Source: Gamsiella multidivaricata
Taxonomy: Eukaryota; Mortierellomycota; Mortierellomycetes; Mortierellales; Mortierellaceae
Length of the DNA: 64,000 bases
Direction: 5' to 3'
NCBI RefSeq assembly: GCF_025024155.1
Contig: NW_026251729.1
Coordinates: 310,001 to 374,000 of the forward strand
Part shown: piece after piece, positions 23,907-37,294 of the stretch
How the letters are laid out: the number at the start of each line of letters is the position of its first letter
How positions within the stretch are numbered: position 1 is the stretch's first letter
Position numbers and translations under genes: made by a program
The notes under the pieces: generated by a model
Seen by the model: only the letters and a program-made list of their open reading frames with translations
Told to the model about the DNA's origin: nothing
The model's database searches: none

Positions 23907-26900
23907 TTATTGGTAGCGAATGAATACATTTTGCCCTTGTAGATAATTTGTCAAACCCAAAGTTTCTAAAATCTTGATAACTTGATGGTTCATCTGATGT
24001 GCAGGATGTCCTGGATCCAAGATGCTCCTGAAACCCGCCTCCTCCTCGACTTCCGAACCCTTCTTGGCTCCATTCGCGGGGGATGACAATGCATTATTTA
24101 GAGTCGAATGGTCTTCGCTCCTACGCCCAATAGACGATCCGCCTCCTGCAATAGTCGTTGCCGCCACAGAATGAGAACTCGAAGAACTAGAAGCCGAGAT
24201 GGACCGCTGCATGCTGTTCGACCCAGGCCGCGTTAGCGACGCCACCGATGATGCTGCCGAAGACGCAACCGAAGGCCGATAGAACCCTCTGTTGGCATTC
24301 TCCTGTCCAGTAACAGCCGAAGATGCTGCAGAAGGTGTTGGCGATGACTTGAACAGGTGGTTCGTCGAAAGCGGATCGACCACCGTCTTCTTAATCCGTG
24401 CACTGGTCTTTCGAATCGCCTCGTTCAAGGGGTCCAGATGATTCGTCAGCATCTCATTAATAAAAGGATGTGGCCCCAAAGGACTGGAAGTATGAGTTGT
24501 CACCCCTGTCCCATGGTTCGCAGAATTGGCTGCAGCCTCCAGAGCAGCTGTGGCGCTCAGCAACGTCCTTGATCCAATAATCCGTCCAGAAGCAGCGCCT
24601 GAACTCGGCCGGGAGAGCATTGCTGAAACACCTCCGTTCGCCACTGCCGGAGACGGCAGTGCAGACGACAACGAAGATGTCGACGAGGACACTGAGGCTG
24701 AAGCAGAGTTCAGCGCTGAATCAGCCTCAGTCGATGCAAGCAAAGCCTCCTCTTCTGCATCCGTTGGTGCTAAATTCTTAGGATCCGACCCTCCAAGAGC
24801 CGTCGTGGTTATAGTTGCTGTCGTTGCGAGTGCCTTCTGGAGTCCCTTGTGTGTCGATACCACGGTCCCCGAGGACGACCCAAGGCCCATGAGGTCGCTT
24901 GGTCGCCGACCTAACGTTGTAGGTCTTTGTGTAGATGACGGAGTAAAGGACTCTGTGATAGAGATAGATGGCGATCCCATATTGACAGAAGGTGCTCCAG
25001 GGTTGGCAGAGACTGATGTGGTTACTACCATTGGCTGCACAGAAGTTCCAAAGAGAGCCATAGTTGGTGCCACTGACTTGCGGCACACAAGCTGTCGACA
25101 CTGGATAAGAAGGTGCAGCCATTTGATGTACCGGATCACCATGGCTTCCATTCGCTGGATACCGCTGAGTCGGCTCGGAGGCGGGTGCCCTATGTGCTCG
25201 ATGGGTTGCTGCTGCCTGCTGAAATCTCCTGGTCCTGGACCAAACTGTGGAATACCCCTGACCCTGCTTCGTATCCTGGACCTCGATCTCTTTTCATCCT
25301 TCAGGGCGGATCCTGCGGAACTGCCGCTCGTCAATGATTGATCTGCCTGGGTTTGCAGTGTAAAGCTACCGTCGTCTTCTTCATGTTTGTCAAATCGAAT
25401 GCCGACGTATTCTGGATCCAGCTCAAATAATGCAATGAGGTCTGCGTCAGGATCCAGGTCCGGCTCTTTGTCCAAGTCCTTGTCGGGGCCATATATTACA
25501 TTGGACTCAGCAATGATATTCACGATCTGTTTGTCGATACCAACTTCCAATGCAAGTTGACAGAAGAGATGCAAATTAGTATCTTCATTTTACAAAATTG
25601 TAAGTATAAATGTAATACAAAAGTACTCACTTTTTGACTCTGTCAAGGCTCGCTCGATTCGCCCCGTTAACATGCCCAACGGCTGGGAATGATAGTCTTG
25701 ATGTCCCGAACTGGTTTTCTTTTTGCGCTCCAAACTCCTAATACCCTTCTGGACTCGTTCACGGAACTGCGCCTCTGCCAGGGCCAGCCTTTGCAGACGT
25801 GCCTCCCCTAACCGACTCTCTGCTGCCTGCTGCGCTGCAGTGTTGCCCTGGCTCTCCTTTCCAACGCCAGTGCCGCTCTTGGCGAGCACAAATTCAATCA
25901 GCAGCTCAGCTGCCATCTGGATAGTGATGATTCTAAAGCGATGCGCCCCGGACTCTGGCATTCCGCATATTATATCCATCAGTCGATCCATCAAATCCTC
26001 ACGATTCTGGATGATCGGTCCAATCTGCGTACTGACAGAATCTTGCAAGGATTCCGTCTCATCCTGTTGCTGCTCACTCTGTGGTCGAGGCGGCAATGGC
26101 GGTGGGACGGTGGAGTCCAGCTCTCTGATCTCTGCCTCTCTTGCATCCTTTGGAACTTCTGAATCTTCTTCATCTGATGAAGGATAGGGATTTACCGCTT
26201 CACGATCCTCCTTTGAAGTGTAAACAGGTCTCAGTTCTTGCTCTATCGTACGATCATGCTCTGGTCGCTTAGCAGGATCCTCTGAAGTGGCTGGAAAGAT
26301 GGGACCCAGCAATGAAGAGGCCTTGCTGCCCTTACGTACTCTGGACCTTGCCTTTGCCTTCACAAAGACATCATCATCCGTAGCGCGACTCCCTGAAATA
26401 GCGGATGATGAAGGCAAGCTGCTGGACAAAGTCCGTAAGGATGCGCCTGCTAGGGATAGCGACGAGTTTGGAGGCAGTGCTGGTCCCGGATCTTCAGACG
26501 CTAACAACTCTTGCGTCTCCTGCGTTTCTTCGCTGTATTCCTCCGCTTCGAATAGTGGTGATTCTGTCCTGGTTCGCATTCTGGCTGCAGTCGCAGATCC
26601 TGCAGCACCAAAAAGACTACCATTGATGGTCGATGACCCCCCCGGTCCAGGAGTTGAAGCATTCCATGGGATAGCCCCTCCTGCGCCGCTAGCACTTAGC
26701 ATCGAATCCGAAGAGCGTTCCCGTGACATGGCTGTAGTCCCTTGTGAACCTTTCGTTGCTGGCGCTGAAGACATTAGATTACCCTACAGCATTGAACAAA
26801 GACGTCAATCCTTGTTCTCGAGATGCTCGCCGATGCCTTCGATTGCTCCAAAACATACCATAAGCATTTTGCTTTTGAGTAATCGCTGCGGGTATATATC

Positions 26901-29174
26901 AGTACCGAGAAGGACATCCGACATGACGCCTACGACAGACAGAAGAGAAACCCGGTTAGTATCACATCAACTACAGCCGAGTGGTTCGAGTTAATCAAAG
27001 ATTATACCAACCGGGGTTGTGCCCTGTAAGATACACAAGTGTGAGTGCTGGTAGGACAAGACGGTCACTGTCGACACGACTCAAGTATTCATAGATCAAG
27101 GCTTTGTAAGGATTTTGCTGTTGCTGTAACGCACTCGATGGGAATGAACGTGGCGATGGTTGAGAATGCGGCGAAAGTGAGTGTTGAATGTTGACGTGGG
27201 CTTGAGGCGCCACAATGCTAGAGGCCGACAGATAAGAATCCAGACTAGCAGGACTGGAGCCCAGCAGACCGAATGAGTGGAACTTTGAAGTGACGGGACT
27301 GGCGGGTCGGCTGGATTCCGGGGATACTGAAAGACTTCCGAGCACCAGCGGCGAGGGCGAGTGACGCAAATGAGACTGAGAAATATGCTGATGCTGGACA
27401 TGAGATGAACGGTACTGGTTTGAAAATAAGGTCGAAGTCAAGGCTGAGACTAGTGGTGCATGTTTGAGCACATGGAACGCATGTAGCAGAAGTGATAGAG
27501 CCACTAGTGGCATCAATTTTGGTGACTAGGGTGCGATGACCGTGAAAAAGCAATTGTACATTAGTAGCCAACATTCACGTGGATTCGCGCATATTGTTCA
27601 TCGTACTCAGCACCGATATCGGCACTTACAGGCGCTGACGAAGATGACTTGTTCGACGAAGATCCCTGAGCGCCTGTCGGTAGCAAACTGTCCAGATACA
27701 TAGGCCTCAACAGCCGATTCAGCAGATGCGAAATTAAGATCTTATTGACCTTGGACACGTCCAGTTCAATGATGTCGTTCACATAGTAGAAGCAATCCAT
27801 GTGTTCCGCCAGATAATAATTGATCCGCGAGAATTCGCCATCCCTAATGTATTAAGAGTACATCGGATTCGATTGAATGAGAGCTATGTTGGGTGCGCAG
27901 AAATTCGTGCAAAAATGCCAGTATGATCCCGGTTGCTCGGTCAGTAACATACCCGGGATATAGAAGCATATCATTGATGGTCGTCCCGTAATTGCCAATA
28001 AACCAAACCAGGTTTGAAAAGTAGGTCGTCGTCGTCCGATCTAAAATGAAATCCTGCATTTGATGATCATTCACACTGTAGACATTGAGTGTGATAACGC
28101 GGACTGCAATCCTGATCATGCTTTCCTCATGATTAAAGAACTTGATGGCTTCGGAGTATCTGCAGGGTCCAAAAAAAAAAAAAAAAAAAAAAAAACGTAT
28201 AAAACGTATAAAACGATCAGCGGTCCAGAAATACAGGTTACCAATGCGACGTAAGTTGCATAGGATTCTAGCCTTACAGAGGAAAGTCATCCAGATGCTC
28301 GTTAAAGAAGAAGTAGATCGTGTCCTTGGATAACTTGAAGGACAATGTCCTGAGCAGATAAATATAGTACGCGAGGATCTCATCATTCGAAAAGTCGTAC
28401 TTGAGACAGATGACCTGGTTCACGTAGTTGTTGGAGAGAAGAAAGTCTGCAAGACAAAAACTTGGATTAACTTGCCTGTCATTCATGCCGAGGCGCGATT
28501 AAGCGTGAACAAGACAAGAATGATGCCATTAACTTACACAATGATTCCCGCGATCGGACGTTTTCAAACATAATATTGAGAGTTTGGAGCACCTGGACTA
28601 TTAGTGATCCATCGTGCTTGCTCTTCAAGATTTTGAGAAAGTGCCAATGCACATTCTGCTCAAAGAAATGCCTAATGATAATGACAATTAGCAGGCAAAA
28701 AAAAAAAAAAGGGGGGGGGGGAGGATGAGCACGAGTGCTAGTTAGGCATAGGATAAGCGAACGGATGGCACTGTCTCTCTGGATTGTTCCTGAGGGTTTC
28801 TCGATAGGGCCCGTGTCGTAACGAAAAAAGGATGCATTAAAGAACACGGCTGTACACTTACTCCAACAGAAGAGGATCGTGCTGATCACCCCAGATCAAG
28901 AGCTGAGTCAGCTCCTTGAGACAGCTGACAATACTCTCCTCGTTCGCATCCCCTGGAAAATGTTGAAGTTGTTCGCAGAGTGATCTATCAACGACATAAA
29001 CATGACCAAGAAAAAACTGTCAGAATGATTCAACAGGAGAAGGGTGACCAACGAATGAAATAGGGATCGATGCAGGATATAAAGTTGGGCTTGTTGGCTA
29101 ATGGAATCGCAGGTTGGGCGCAATACCATGCATGGTGCAGTGCTGACTCCTGAGGAGACAGTAGTACCGACCAT
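23907..29174 (-). CDS. CLEC16A/Gop-1-like FPL-domain protein
   Basis: Predicted exons: 29174..29053, 28984..28862, 28671..28538, 28446..28278, 28159..27953, 27843..27630, 27525..27012, 26929..26859, 26783..25631, 25582..23907. Total about 1460 aa. The N-terminal FPL domain is unmistakable: LTQLLIWGDQHDPLLLE, LLSNNYVNQVICLKYDFS, FFNEHLDDFPLYSEAIKFF, MIRIAVRVITLNVY and YFSNLVWFIGNYG, continued by LLNRLLRPMYLDSLL. In animals this family controls endosome/lysosome traffic and mitophagy through ubiquitin ligases such as Nrdp1. The second half (after about residue 500) is Ser/Thr/Glu-rich, weakly conserved and has a few helical segments (FRIITIQMAAELLIEFVLAK). Two introns use the donor GTTGGT (after 29053 and 27012), supported by phase. 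The first exon, and hence the start codon, is tentative; the rest is solid. Confidence 0.85.
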
Positions 29175-29993
29175 ATCACTTCACTTCCCAAACATGGACC
29201 ATTAGATAGGGATTCACTGCGACAACGGCGGAGAATCCAGTGTCGCAACCAGAGCACGGTAGTAAAATGAAAGAGATAAAGAGCAAGCGAGCGGGAGGAT
29301 GTGCAGAGGTTGAAAGGCAATGACGTGATGAGGGATCCTTTGAGGGTATGGTTATACCGGGACTATGGCCTGATGTTTAATCGCACGCGTATTTATCCTT
29401 TTCCCTCAAGGGCTCTGGAGTTGATCGGAGAGATCATCATACAAATCACCACGATGTCCAGAAGGGATACAAAGAGAAGTGGAGGCAAATGGAAGAAGAA
29501 TATGGATGGACAAACACGCTACTTTAGGTTCTCGAGACTGAATCGTTCTGGCTTGGGCTTGTTCCACAGCAGGTTAAACATGCGAGAGAGGGGCGATCAG
29601 TCGCAGGCTGGTGGATATGGCGCGCCGGAGGAGTGAAGAGGAGACGCGGGGAAACGTGCTTCTTTTGCTTGTTGATGCAGCAATTGACAGACAACTAACT
29701 CTATGGACGGGTGGGTGAGTGCGTTTGTTGGTTCAAAGGGAAAGGGTCAAGCAGAAGAGGACGCGAGAGGAGGTCTGGGCCTAGTCCTGACGTACGCAGG
29801 GGAGTGGTGGTGGTGGTGGTGGTGATGGTGGTGATGGAGAGGGAAAGATGGAACAGAACACTCAGAGACAAGAAAGAAATAGTGGACAGATGAGCGTGGT
29901 TTTTTTTGGTGGCAAACAATAGGGACTGTTCAAGATTGTAAACCGCGAGCAAGATGGGCAGTGGCGAGTGAGTGAGTGGGTGAATAAAAGATA

Positions 29994-30051
<58 letters not shown>

Positions 30052-30388
30052 CGATGATGACGATGAGGAAGTAAGGGAAGAGACAAACTCCTCCTCCTCC
30101 TTTCCCTCTCCGTTGAAGAAGGAGGACCAAGCATGAAAGAAATCGCCAGAAAAGAAGGCCCATGCGATCCCACTGCAGGGGAGAGCGGTCACTGGTCACT
30201 GGAGTGAGAAGCTGAGCTGAGAGAGCTTTCCCCCTGGACGCAGATGCATTCCTTTTCCTTTCTTGTCACAACAACACCCTTATTCACATTCACACCCGTC
30301 ATCTCTTTCATTCCTCCTCAGGCTACACCCCCTTTTTCTTTTGTTGTCGTTGTTGACGGAGTCGCCGACTAAGCAGCAAAGGATAAAA
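29175..30388. other. divergent intergenic region with microsatellites
   Basis: 1.2 kb between the starts of the FPL-domain gene (minus) and the Ubp8-like gene (plus). It contains a GGT-rich tract (29803-29838) and a long ATG/GAT trinucleotide tract (29993-30066). The last 100 bp before 30389 are C/T-rich. The open frames over the trinucleotide tract (poly-Ser, poly-His, poly-Ile in the three frames) are artefacts of the repeat. No gene seen. Confidence 0.6.
29993..30066 (+). repeat. (ATG)n trinucleotide microsatellite
   Basis: About 24 near-perfect ATG/GAT units with one or two C interruptions near the right end. A second GGT-rich tract lies 160 bp to the left. Confidence 0.95.
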
Positions 30389-33096
30389 ATGTCTGCTGCT
30401 CCACCTTCGTCACCTCCCCTGATCCCAAGCACCAAGCTGCTCACCCAGGATTTCTTTCCCGGGGACCATGCTACCTCCCATGGCTGCCCACATCTAAAGC
30501 CCTTCAAGAAGAACGGCGAGATCCTCAGTAACTATCAGATCCTCGCCCGATACAGTCTCCACTACAAGAACCGACATGCCCTTGGTATCCTTCCTCCGAA
30601 GGATAATAAGAAGCGACAGAAACATTCCGAGGCAAGTCCAACTCAGTTGACCTTCTCGAGGCACCTCTTGTCGTGTAAGGCTAACCTCCTCGCACGCCGC
30701 TCTTTATGTCCAAATAGGATAACCAATCGAACTCCAAACCGACGCGACAATTACCAACACCAGCATGTCTGACCTGTGAAACTGCTCTGGGAAGGATCCA
30801 TGCATGTCTACAGTGCGTATACGTCGGTTGCTGGAAGGGTGAACACATCCAACACCATTCAAAGGAGACAGGACATACCTTCTGTACGTTTTCTGATTCG
30901 CCAGCTCATTACTGGAGTCCAAGACATCCAGCAACGGGCTCTGCGTTACCCTTCACTATACTTCGTTACTTACCTTATCCTCTACACATGCGCACATAGC
31001 CATGGAGATCAGCCGTTGCGGTCTGTACTGTAATCAATGCAAGGACTTTGTTTACGACCGCGACTTTGAGGGAATCCACAATGGCGAGATCATACGAAGC
31101 TCAGAGACCATTTCCATGATGCAGGGTAAATAGCAGCAACTTCATTATGTCCGATCAGACCTAACATTGGTATTTATCGCTCCAGTCCACTAACAAACAG
31201 CTATCGTGTTTCTTCAACCAGAACCAGGACAAAAGCGACCGCGATATGCCAAATGGCATGCTGGGACCAAAGAAGCTGCCGCGATCAAGGCAGGCGCAAA
31301 ATTAAAGACTTGTCAGGGTAAGGTAGCAGCTTACGATATCATATGGTGCCTGAAAAGGATTGCGCACCCTTGACTCATCCTTGTATCTCAATTTCATGTG
31401 TGAATCTCCATTCAGGTCTCCGTGGTTTGCGCAACATGGGTTCAACGTGTTTCATGAATGTGATTCTCCAGTGCTTCATACACAACCCTCTGCTGAGAAG
31501 CTACTTTCTGAGTGATCAGCACAGCTCCAAGCGTTGCGAGGTCAACAACGACTGCATGGGCTGCGAGATGGATCAATTATTTACTCAGGTACGATGCAAG
31601 GTTACACAATCCGCGATCCGCAGGAAATACAACGCAAGCGAGGGCTTAACAAACATTTTTTTTTCTGCGCTGATAGTTCTACTCTGGTGCCAAGGTGCCT
31701 TATGGACCATGCAGCTTTCTTCACACTATGTGGATGTCATCGTCGGACCTTGCAGGATATGCTCAGCAGGACGCACATGAATTTTTCATCAGCGCTTTGA
31801 ACCAGATCCACGCAAAATCGCCAAGTACGTCAAGGGGCCTAATGAAAATAGTATATAATTCGAATCTTGGTCGCCAATCTACTAACCACCGTTGTTCGAC
31901 ATGCATACAGGCGCCAAGCTGCATCACTGCAATTGTGTGATCCACAAGACCTTTGCTGGTGTGCTTCAGTCGGACGTGACCTGTCTCAATTGCGCTAACG
32001 TGACATCTGCGTTTGATCCGATCTTGGATATCTCTTTGGATCTGCGGCCTACGAAGCGGAGCAAATCTGCAGTCAACAAGGCACGCGGAGGAAACGATGA
32101 GAGAAATGACGGCCCAAACTCCTTGGCTGACTGTCTTGACAGGTATGTTCTCTGTCTTCGTGCCACCAAATACCCTATAAGCAAAGCTCGAAACGTCGAA
32201 AATACTAACCATAATATCGTGCCGCTGCTTTTGTTTAGATACACTCATCCGGAAAAGCTGGGCACAAATGAGTATAACTGCAGTAAATGCGGTAAAACGG
32301 GTCAAGAAGCCACAAAGCAACTCTCTATAAAGGTCATCCCCCCCGTACTTAGCTTTCAATTGAAGGTAATGCATCATATTCTTACTCGTTCGTCTGCCCT
32401 ATCTTTTAAGGATTTGCCCTGAGATCCAGTGATCCAATATTGCTTTTCGATTTGGCAATAGCGTTTTGAGCACTCCATGGGTGCATCAAAGATTGAGACG
32501 AAAATCAAGTTTCCTGCACAGCTGGATATGACTCAGTACACGACTTCGGCCCGCAGATTGAAAAAGAACAAATTAGCAGCGCAGCAGAAAATGAATGGCA
32601 CATCGGGCTCTGAGAACGGATCGCCTTCGACACTATCCTCGATTTCATCCGCATCCTCTGTCAATGCAAGCATGGAGCCGATCCCAACCTATATTTATAA
32701 CTTGTTTGCGGTGATCAATCATCAAGGAAAAATGGATACCGGCCATTACACGGCCTATGCGAAGCACCGCGGCGAGGTAACTAGTCGGGAAATACAATGA
32801 TAGGGCGAGATCATACTGCATGCCAGTTCCTCAATTCTAATAGGCCTCTTTGTTTGAACTCCTTTTATAGTGGTTCTCGCTCGATGACCACAAAGTGTCT
32901 CTGGCGACTCAGAAGGAAGTCCTAGACAGCAAAGCGTATGTTCCTGGACAAGTCCTGCTGCGTTTGCGTCAGTTTGGTCTGCTAACCAACTGGACTAACC
33001 ACTGTTCTCTTGACCTGTATTAACCGCAATAGCTACATGCTGTTCTATGTCAAGCAAACACTGGACTACGATTTTGTCAACGCGTCAAAGGATTAA
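30389..33096 (+). CDS. UBP8: Ubp8/USP22-like ubiquitin hydrolase (SAGA deubiquitinase)
   Basis: Eleven predicted exons: 30389..30631, 30718..30883, 31000..31125, 31201..31317, 31416..31588, 31677..31824, 31911..32142, 32239..32365, 32462..32776, 32871..32935, 33033..33096. Total 591 aa. An N-terminal zinc-finger UBP domain (ACLTCETALGRIHACLQC ... GCWKGEHIQHH ... GLYCNQC) precedes a USP catalytic domain: Cys box GLRNMGSTCFMN (Cys229), QQDAHEFFISALNQIH, the CxxC pairs CLNCANVTSAFDP and YNCSKCG, and the His box GKMDTGHYTAYAKH (His539). Zinc-finger plus catalytic domain at this size is the Ubp8/USP22 layout, which removes ubiquitin from histone H2B as part of SAGA. Intron 1 is GC-AG (donor GAG|GCAAGT). 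The start at MSAAPP is preferred to an upstream in-frame ATG at 30263, which would add a hydrophobic leader. Confidence 0.9.
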
Positions 33097-33179
33097 ATAT
33101 GGCCATTTTAGTCTGTGTTCTTAATAAAAGACATACTAGATTTTCTTTTTTTCATTTTTCATTGTAGCACAATGGAAAA

Positions 33180-33392
33180 TAGTGATTCTCACCGGTGAAC
33201 GGTTAACCGCGGTGAACAACTTTTTTTGTGATTTTTTCACCGGTGAATTCCACATATGGTAATAGTACTTCTATTTCACTGAACTTCACCGGATTTCACC
33301 GATTCTTTGTTCACCGGTGATAATCACCGGTGAACTGCGAAAATTGCACTACAACTCACCGGTGAAAAAATATTCACCGGTGAGAATCACTG
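33180..33392. mobile_element. MITE-like element with TCACCGGTGA array and terminal inverted repeats
   Basis: The left end AGTGATTCTCACCGGTGAA (from 33181) and the right end, read in reverse complement, match over 19 bp; the next inward base differs. The outermost pair is T on the left against C expected from the right end. Flanks ATGGAAAA (33172-33179) and ATGGAGAA (33393-33400) look like an 8-bp target-site duplication with one mismatch. CAGTG-type ends and an 8-bp duplication suit the hAT superfamily. The interior has no coding capacity but carries six exact copies of the palindrome TCACCGGTGA (33189, 33237, 33311, 33324, 33356, 33374) plus degenerate half-copies. It lies 84 bp after the UBP8 stop. 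Confidence 0.75.
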
Positions 33393-33580
33393 ATGGAGAA
33401 CTATTGGGCGAGAGCTTGGACAAGCTGCAATGGCTAATGCTCCTGTTGCCCGTTTGGTTGGTTTTTCTTTTACCTAGCACTAGGCCTCCGGTTCCTATAC
33501 GACATTGGAATCCAAAAATATTGTCAACTCCCGGACTAAATCCATGTAACAATCCATAACATGACCTAATGGACTGCGCT

Positions 33581-34164
33581 GACTGCATTGCTGATATGGT
33601 TTCTGCTCCTCCTCCAGTATTAACAATTGCAAGCATCCCTGTAAGTATCTCCGAGCTGTTGTCCCGCCATCCAAATATGTGGACAGCATAGTTCGCTGAG
33701 GACAACGTAGCCCATCGAGGACAGTAACGGTTCATGAGGTGGCGCTTCCTTTGAAGCGTTAGGATTGAAGAACTGTGGTTGAAGCGATGGATATTTTCGG
33801 TTTTGGTACAGCGGACTCTTCTATACATCGGCTTTCCCTAAAGATCTTGGACGCATATGGAAAAATGTAGCTCGCGTTCAATACCAGTAGCAAGGGTCTT
33901 GTTTAACTATCACTCCTAATCGATGATGAGCAACAAGACCTTGGGTTCGACAGCATGTCCATTCAATCCCACAATCGATAGAATGCTGGCCAGAGCAGAG
34001 TCTTTCACGGCAGCAAACTATGTGTGCGCATCACCCATGCAATTTGATGCGCAATGCAATGCAATAGTTTTCGGCCGTGCTTGCCACAAATTTGTTTGCT
34101 GTGCTCAGTAGGGCGCAGTCGTTGTACAGATCCTGTCCTGTGTTTCTTATTTTTTTTTAAGGTT
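33581..34164 (+). repeat. dispersed repeat, copy B
   Basis: Matches the reverse complement of 10187-10748. B carries about 25-30 bp that A lacks. A 1-bp indel near the A-copy GGGAAAAGTTGATG breaks the one long antisense frame, so no shared protein is encoded. B sits between the convergent 3' ends of UBP8 and Old Yellow Enzyme a. Between the MITE and this copy (33401-33580), and from 34165 to 34478, I see only AT-rich unassigned sequence. Confidence 0.85.
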
Positions 34165-34478
34165 GAGCTTACTAGCATGAACAAATACCAAAGTAGTGCC
34201 GCATCAAATCCTCGTGTCCCTAGTGAATCCTTGTATCAAGCATCAAGGTTGTGCACAGTTCGATTACATGAGACAACTTTCTGAAAAAGTTGATATGGAC
34301 TATCTTCCTGTCTATTTCTGATAGGCGTCGCAACCTGATTCCACTCCTTGATTAAGCTGAAGTGATCAGGGCTGGGTATCCAGCGTAGGGTTTGTCGTTC
34401 CATATCGCCATTGTACTATTTCGGTCTTTTTGAGTTTTATTCTGATAACTAATTTCTATGCGAACGAATACAATGGAT

Positions 34479-35877
<1,399 letters not shown>

Positions 35878-36012
35878 TTGTGCTTGGGCAGTATATGACC
35901 TGGGGAGAGAGAGAAGTGTAACGCGCGCTTGTTTTGTATGGTTGACGGCTGGCCTGAAGGGAATGAAGAACGGTGATGAGGATGAAGATGAGCGTGGAAG
36001 CGCGCGGATGCT

Positions 36013-36023
36013 GCTTTTATATG
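36013..36023 (-). promoter_or_regulatory. TATA-like element of Old Yellow Enzyme a
   Basis: CATATAAAAGC on the minus strand, about 135 bp before the preferred ATG at 35877. The b and c paralogues have similar elements roughly 100-110 bp before their ATGs. Confidence 0.45.
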
Positions 36024-36321
36024 GAAGTAGTCGTGAGACGAGGGCCATGAGCGAAAGAGAGGGATGAGTTGGACGATCAAACGGACGAGGAGTCCAGCAA
36101 TTTGTAAGCGCTCAGTGCCCATGAACGATGCCAGCACAAAATGGAGCTGGGGACCGTGCTGACACACACTTTCAGCAGAACTACTAAATTTTATTTTTTT
36201 TCCTTTGATTTGTCAGAGCGTCCGATGTAATCGCTTAAACAGGCGGACCGGCAGAAGGGCAACACTCTTAGGGATAGACAAGTATCCTGGGCAAAGAGGA
36301 TCGAGTAGCAGCACTGGTCGT

Positions 36322-37294
36322 CTACTTGAAGACGGCTCCACGGTAGTATTTCAGCTCATTGATCGACTCCTTGATGTCGTCCAATGCTCGGTGTGCTTCC
36401 TTTTTCTGAGGCACCTGCTGAAATTCCTTTGGATACCATCTCCGAGCCAACTCCTTCACGGTCGACACGTCCACAATCCTGTAGTGCAGGTGGTCCACAA
36501 TCGGACGCATCTCGCGCTCCAAAAAGACCTTGTCGGCGTGCACGCTGTTGCCCGCGAGGATGCCACGTTGGGGCTCTGGGATGTATTGCTTGATGAAGTC
36601 GAGGACCTGAGTGCATGCTTTCTCAGTCGAAATATCAGAGGCAAGAACTGCAGCTGTGAGACCAGACTGTAAGAATAGAAGAACAGCTCAGTCAGCTACA
36701 GACCAGTCATCCATCACAGGCGCAATAATGATAAACCATGACATCTGTACAGGATCATGGCAGAAGCTACTTACGGCGCCATGGTGCTCGATGCACCACT
36801 CGTTCATTTTATCCATGACCTCCTTCGGTTGTGAGATAATCAAATTGGGGCCCTGTAGTATACGAGATGTCATTTTAAGTCTTCACAGGCTTATAACCCG
36901 AAAACTTGATAAACCACGCGCGTAGGCTCTATACCTCCGCAATAATGTTCAGATCGTCGTCTGTGATAATAACGGCAATCTCAATCAACTTGTCCGTCGC
37001 AGCGAGGCCAGTCATTTCGCAGTCGATCCATACTAGAGAGGGGCGGCTCATGTTATGTGGGCTGTGTATCTGGAGACGATTATGGGGAAGTAAAGAGAGT
37101 CGGTGTTTATTAGCGGCCAGAACTCTATTGCGCTCCACCATCGGAATCCTCGAATCCGGATTCCCCATTCTCCTTCGGTAACTCATCACTGCTAGTGGCC
37201 CCAGCGAGCGAAGTAAATACTCGGAGCGAACGAGCGTTCTAAGTGAGCGAGGGTTCAAAATACTGGTCACTCGCTTAAAACTGTTAGAAAACAT
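36322..37294 (-). CDS. REX2: oligoribonuclease (REXO2/Orn, DEDDh exonuclease)
   Basis: Predicted exons 37294..36935, 36852..36775, 36666..36322: 260 aa from the first ATG, 179 aa from the internal ATG at 37051. All DEDDh signatures are present: [57 protein letters not shown] and [11 protein letters not shown]. The enzyme degrades 2-5 nt RNA oligomers to mononucleotides in mitochondria and cytosol. The 81 residues before [15 protein letters not shown] are basic and hydroxylated with no clear homology, consistent with a mitochondrial presequence. Two products from two starts, as in animal REXO2, are possible. The same stretch also carries repeated GAGCGA motifs and could partly be promoter. Confidence 0.92.

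Noticed and set aside
24526..26994. Long plus-strand frames (271 and 235 aa) opposite the FPL-domain gene
   Set aside because: They mirror Ser/Ala/Glu-rich codons of the real minus-strand exons; no start context, no domains.
29701..30199. Poly-Ser, poly-His and poly-Ile frames near 30000
   Set aside because: All three come from the ATG trinucleotide repeat read in different frames.
33349..33828. 159-aa frame in dispersed repeat B as a transposase
   Set aside because: The matching frame in copy A is shifted by a 1-bp indel and ends differently; no DDE or other catalytic motif seen.
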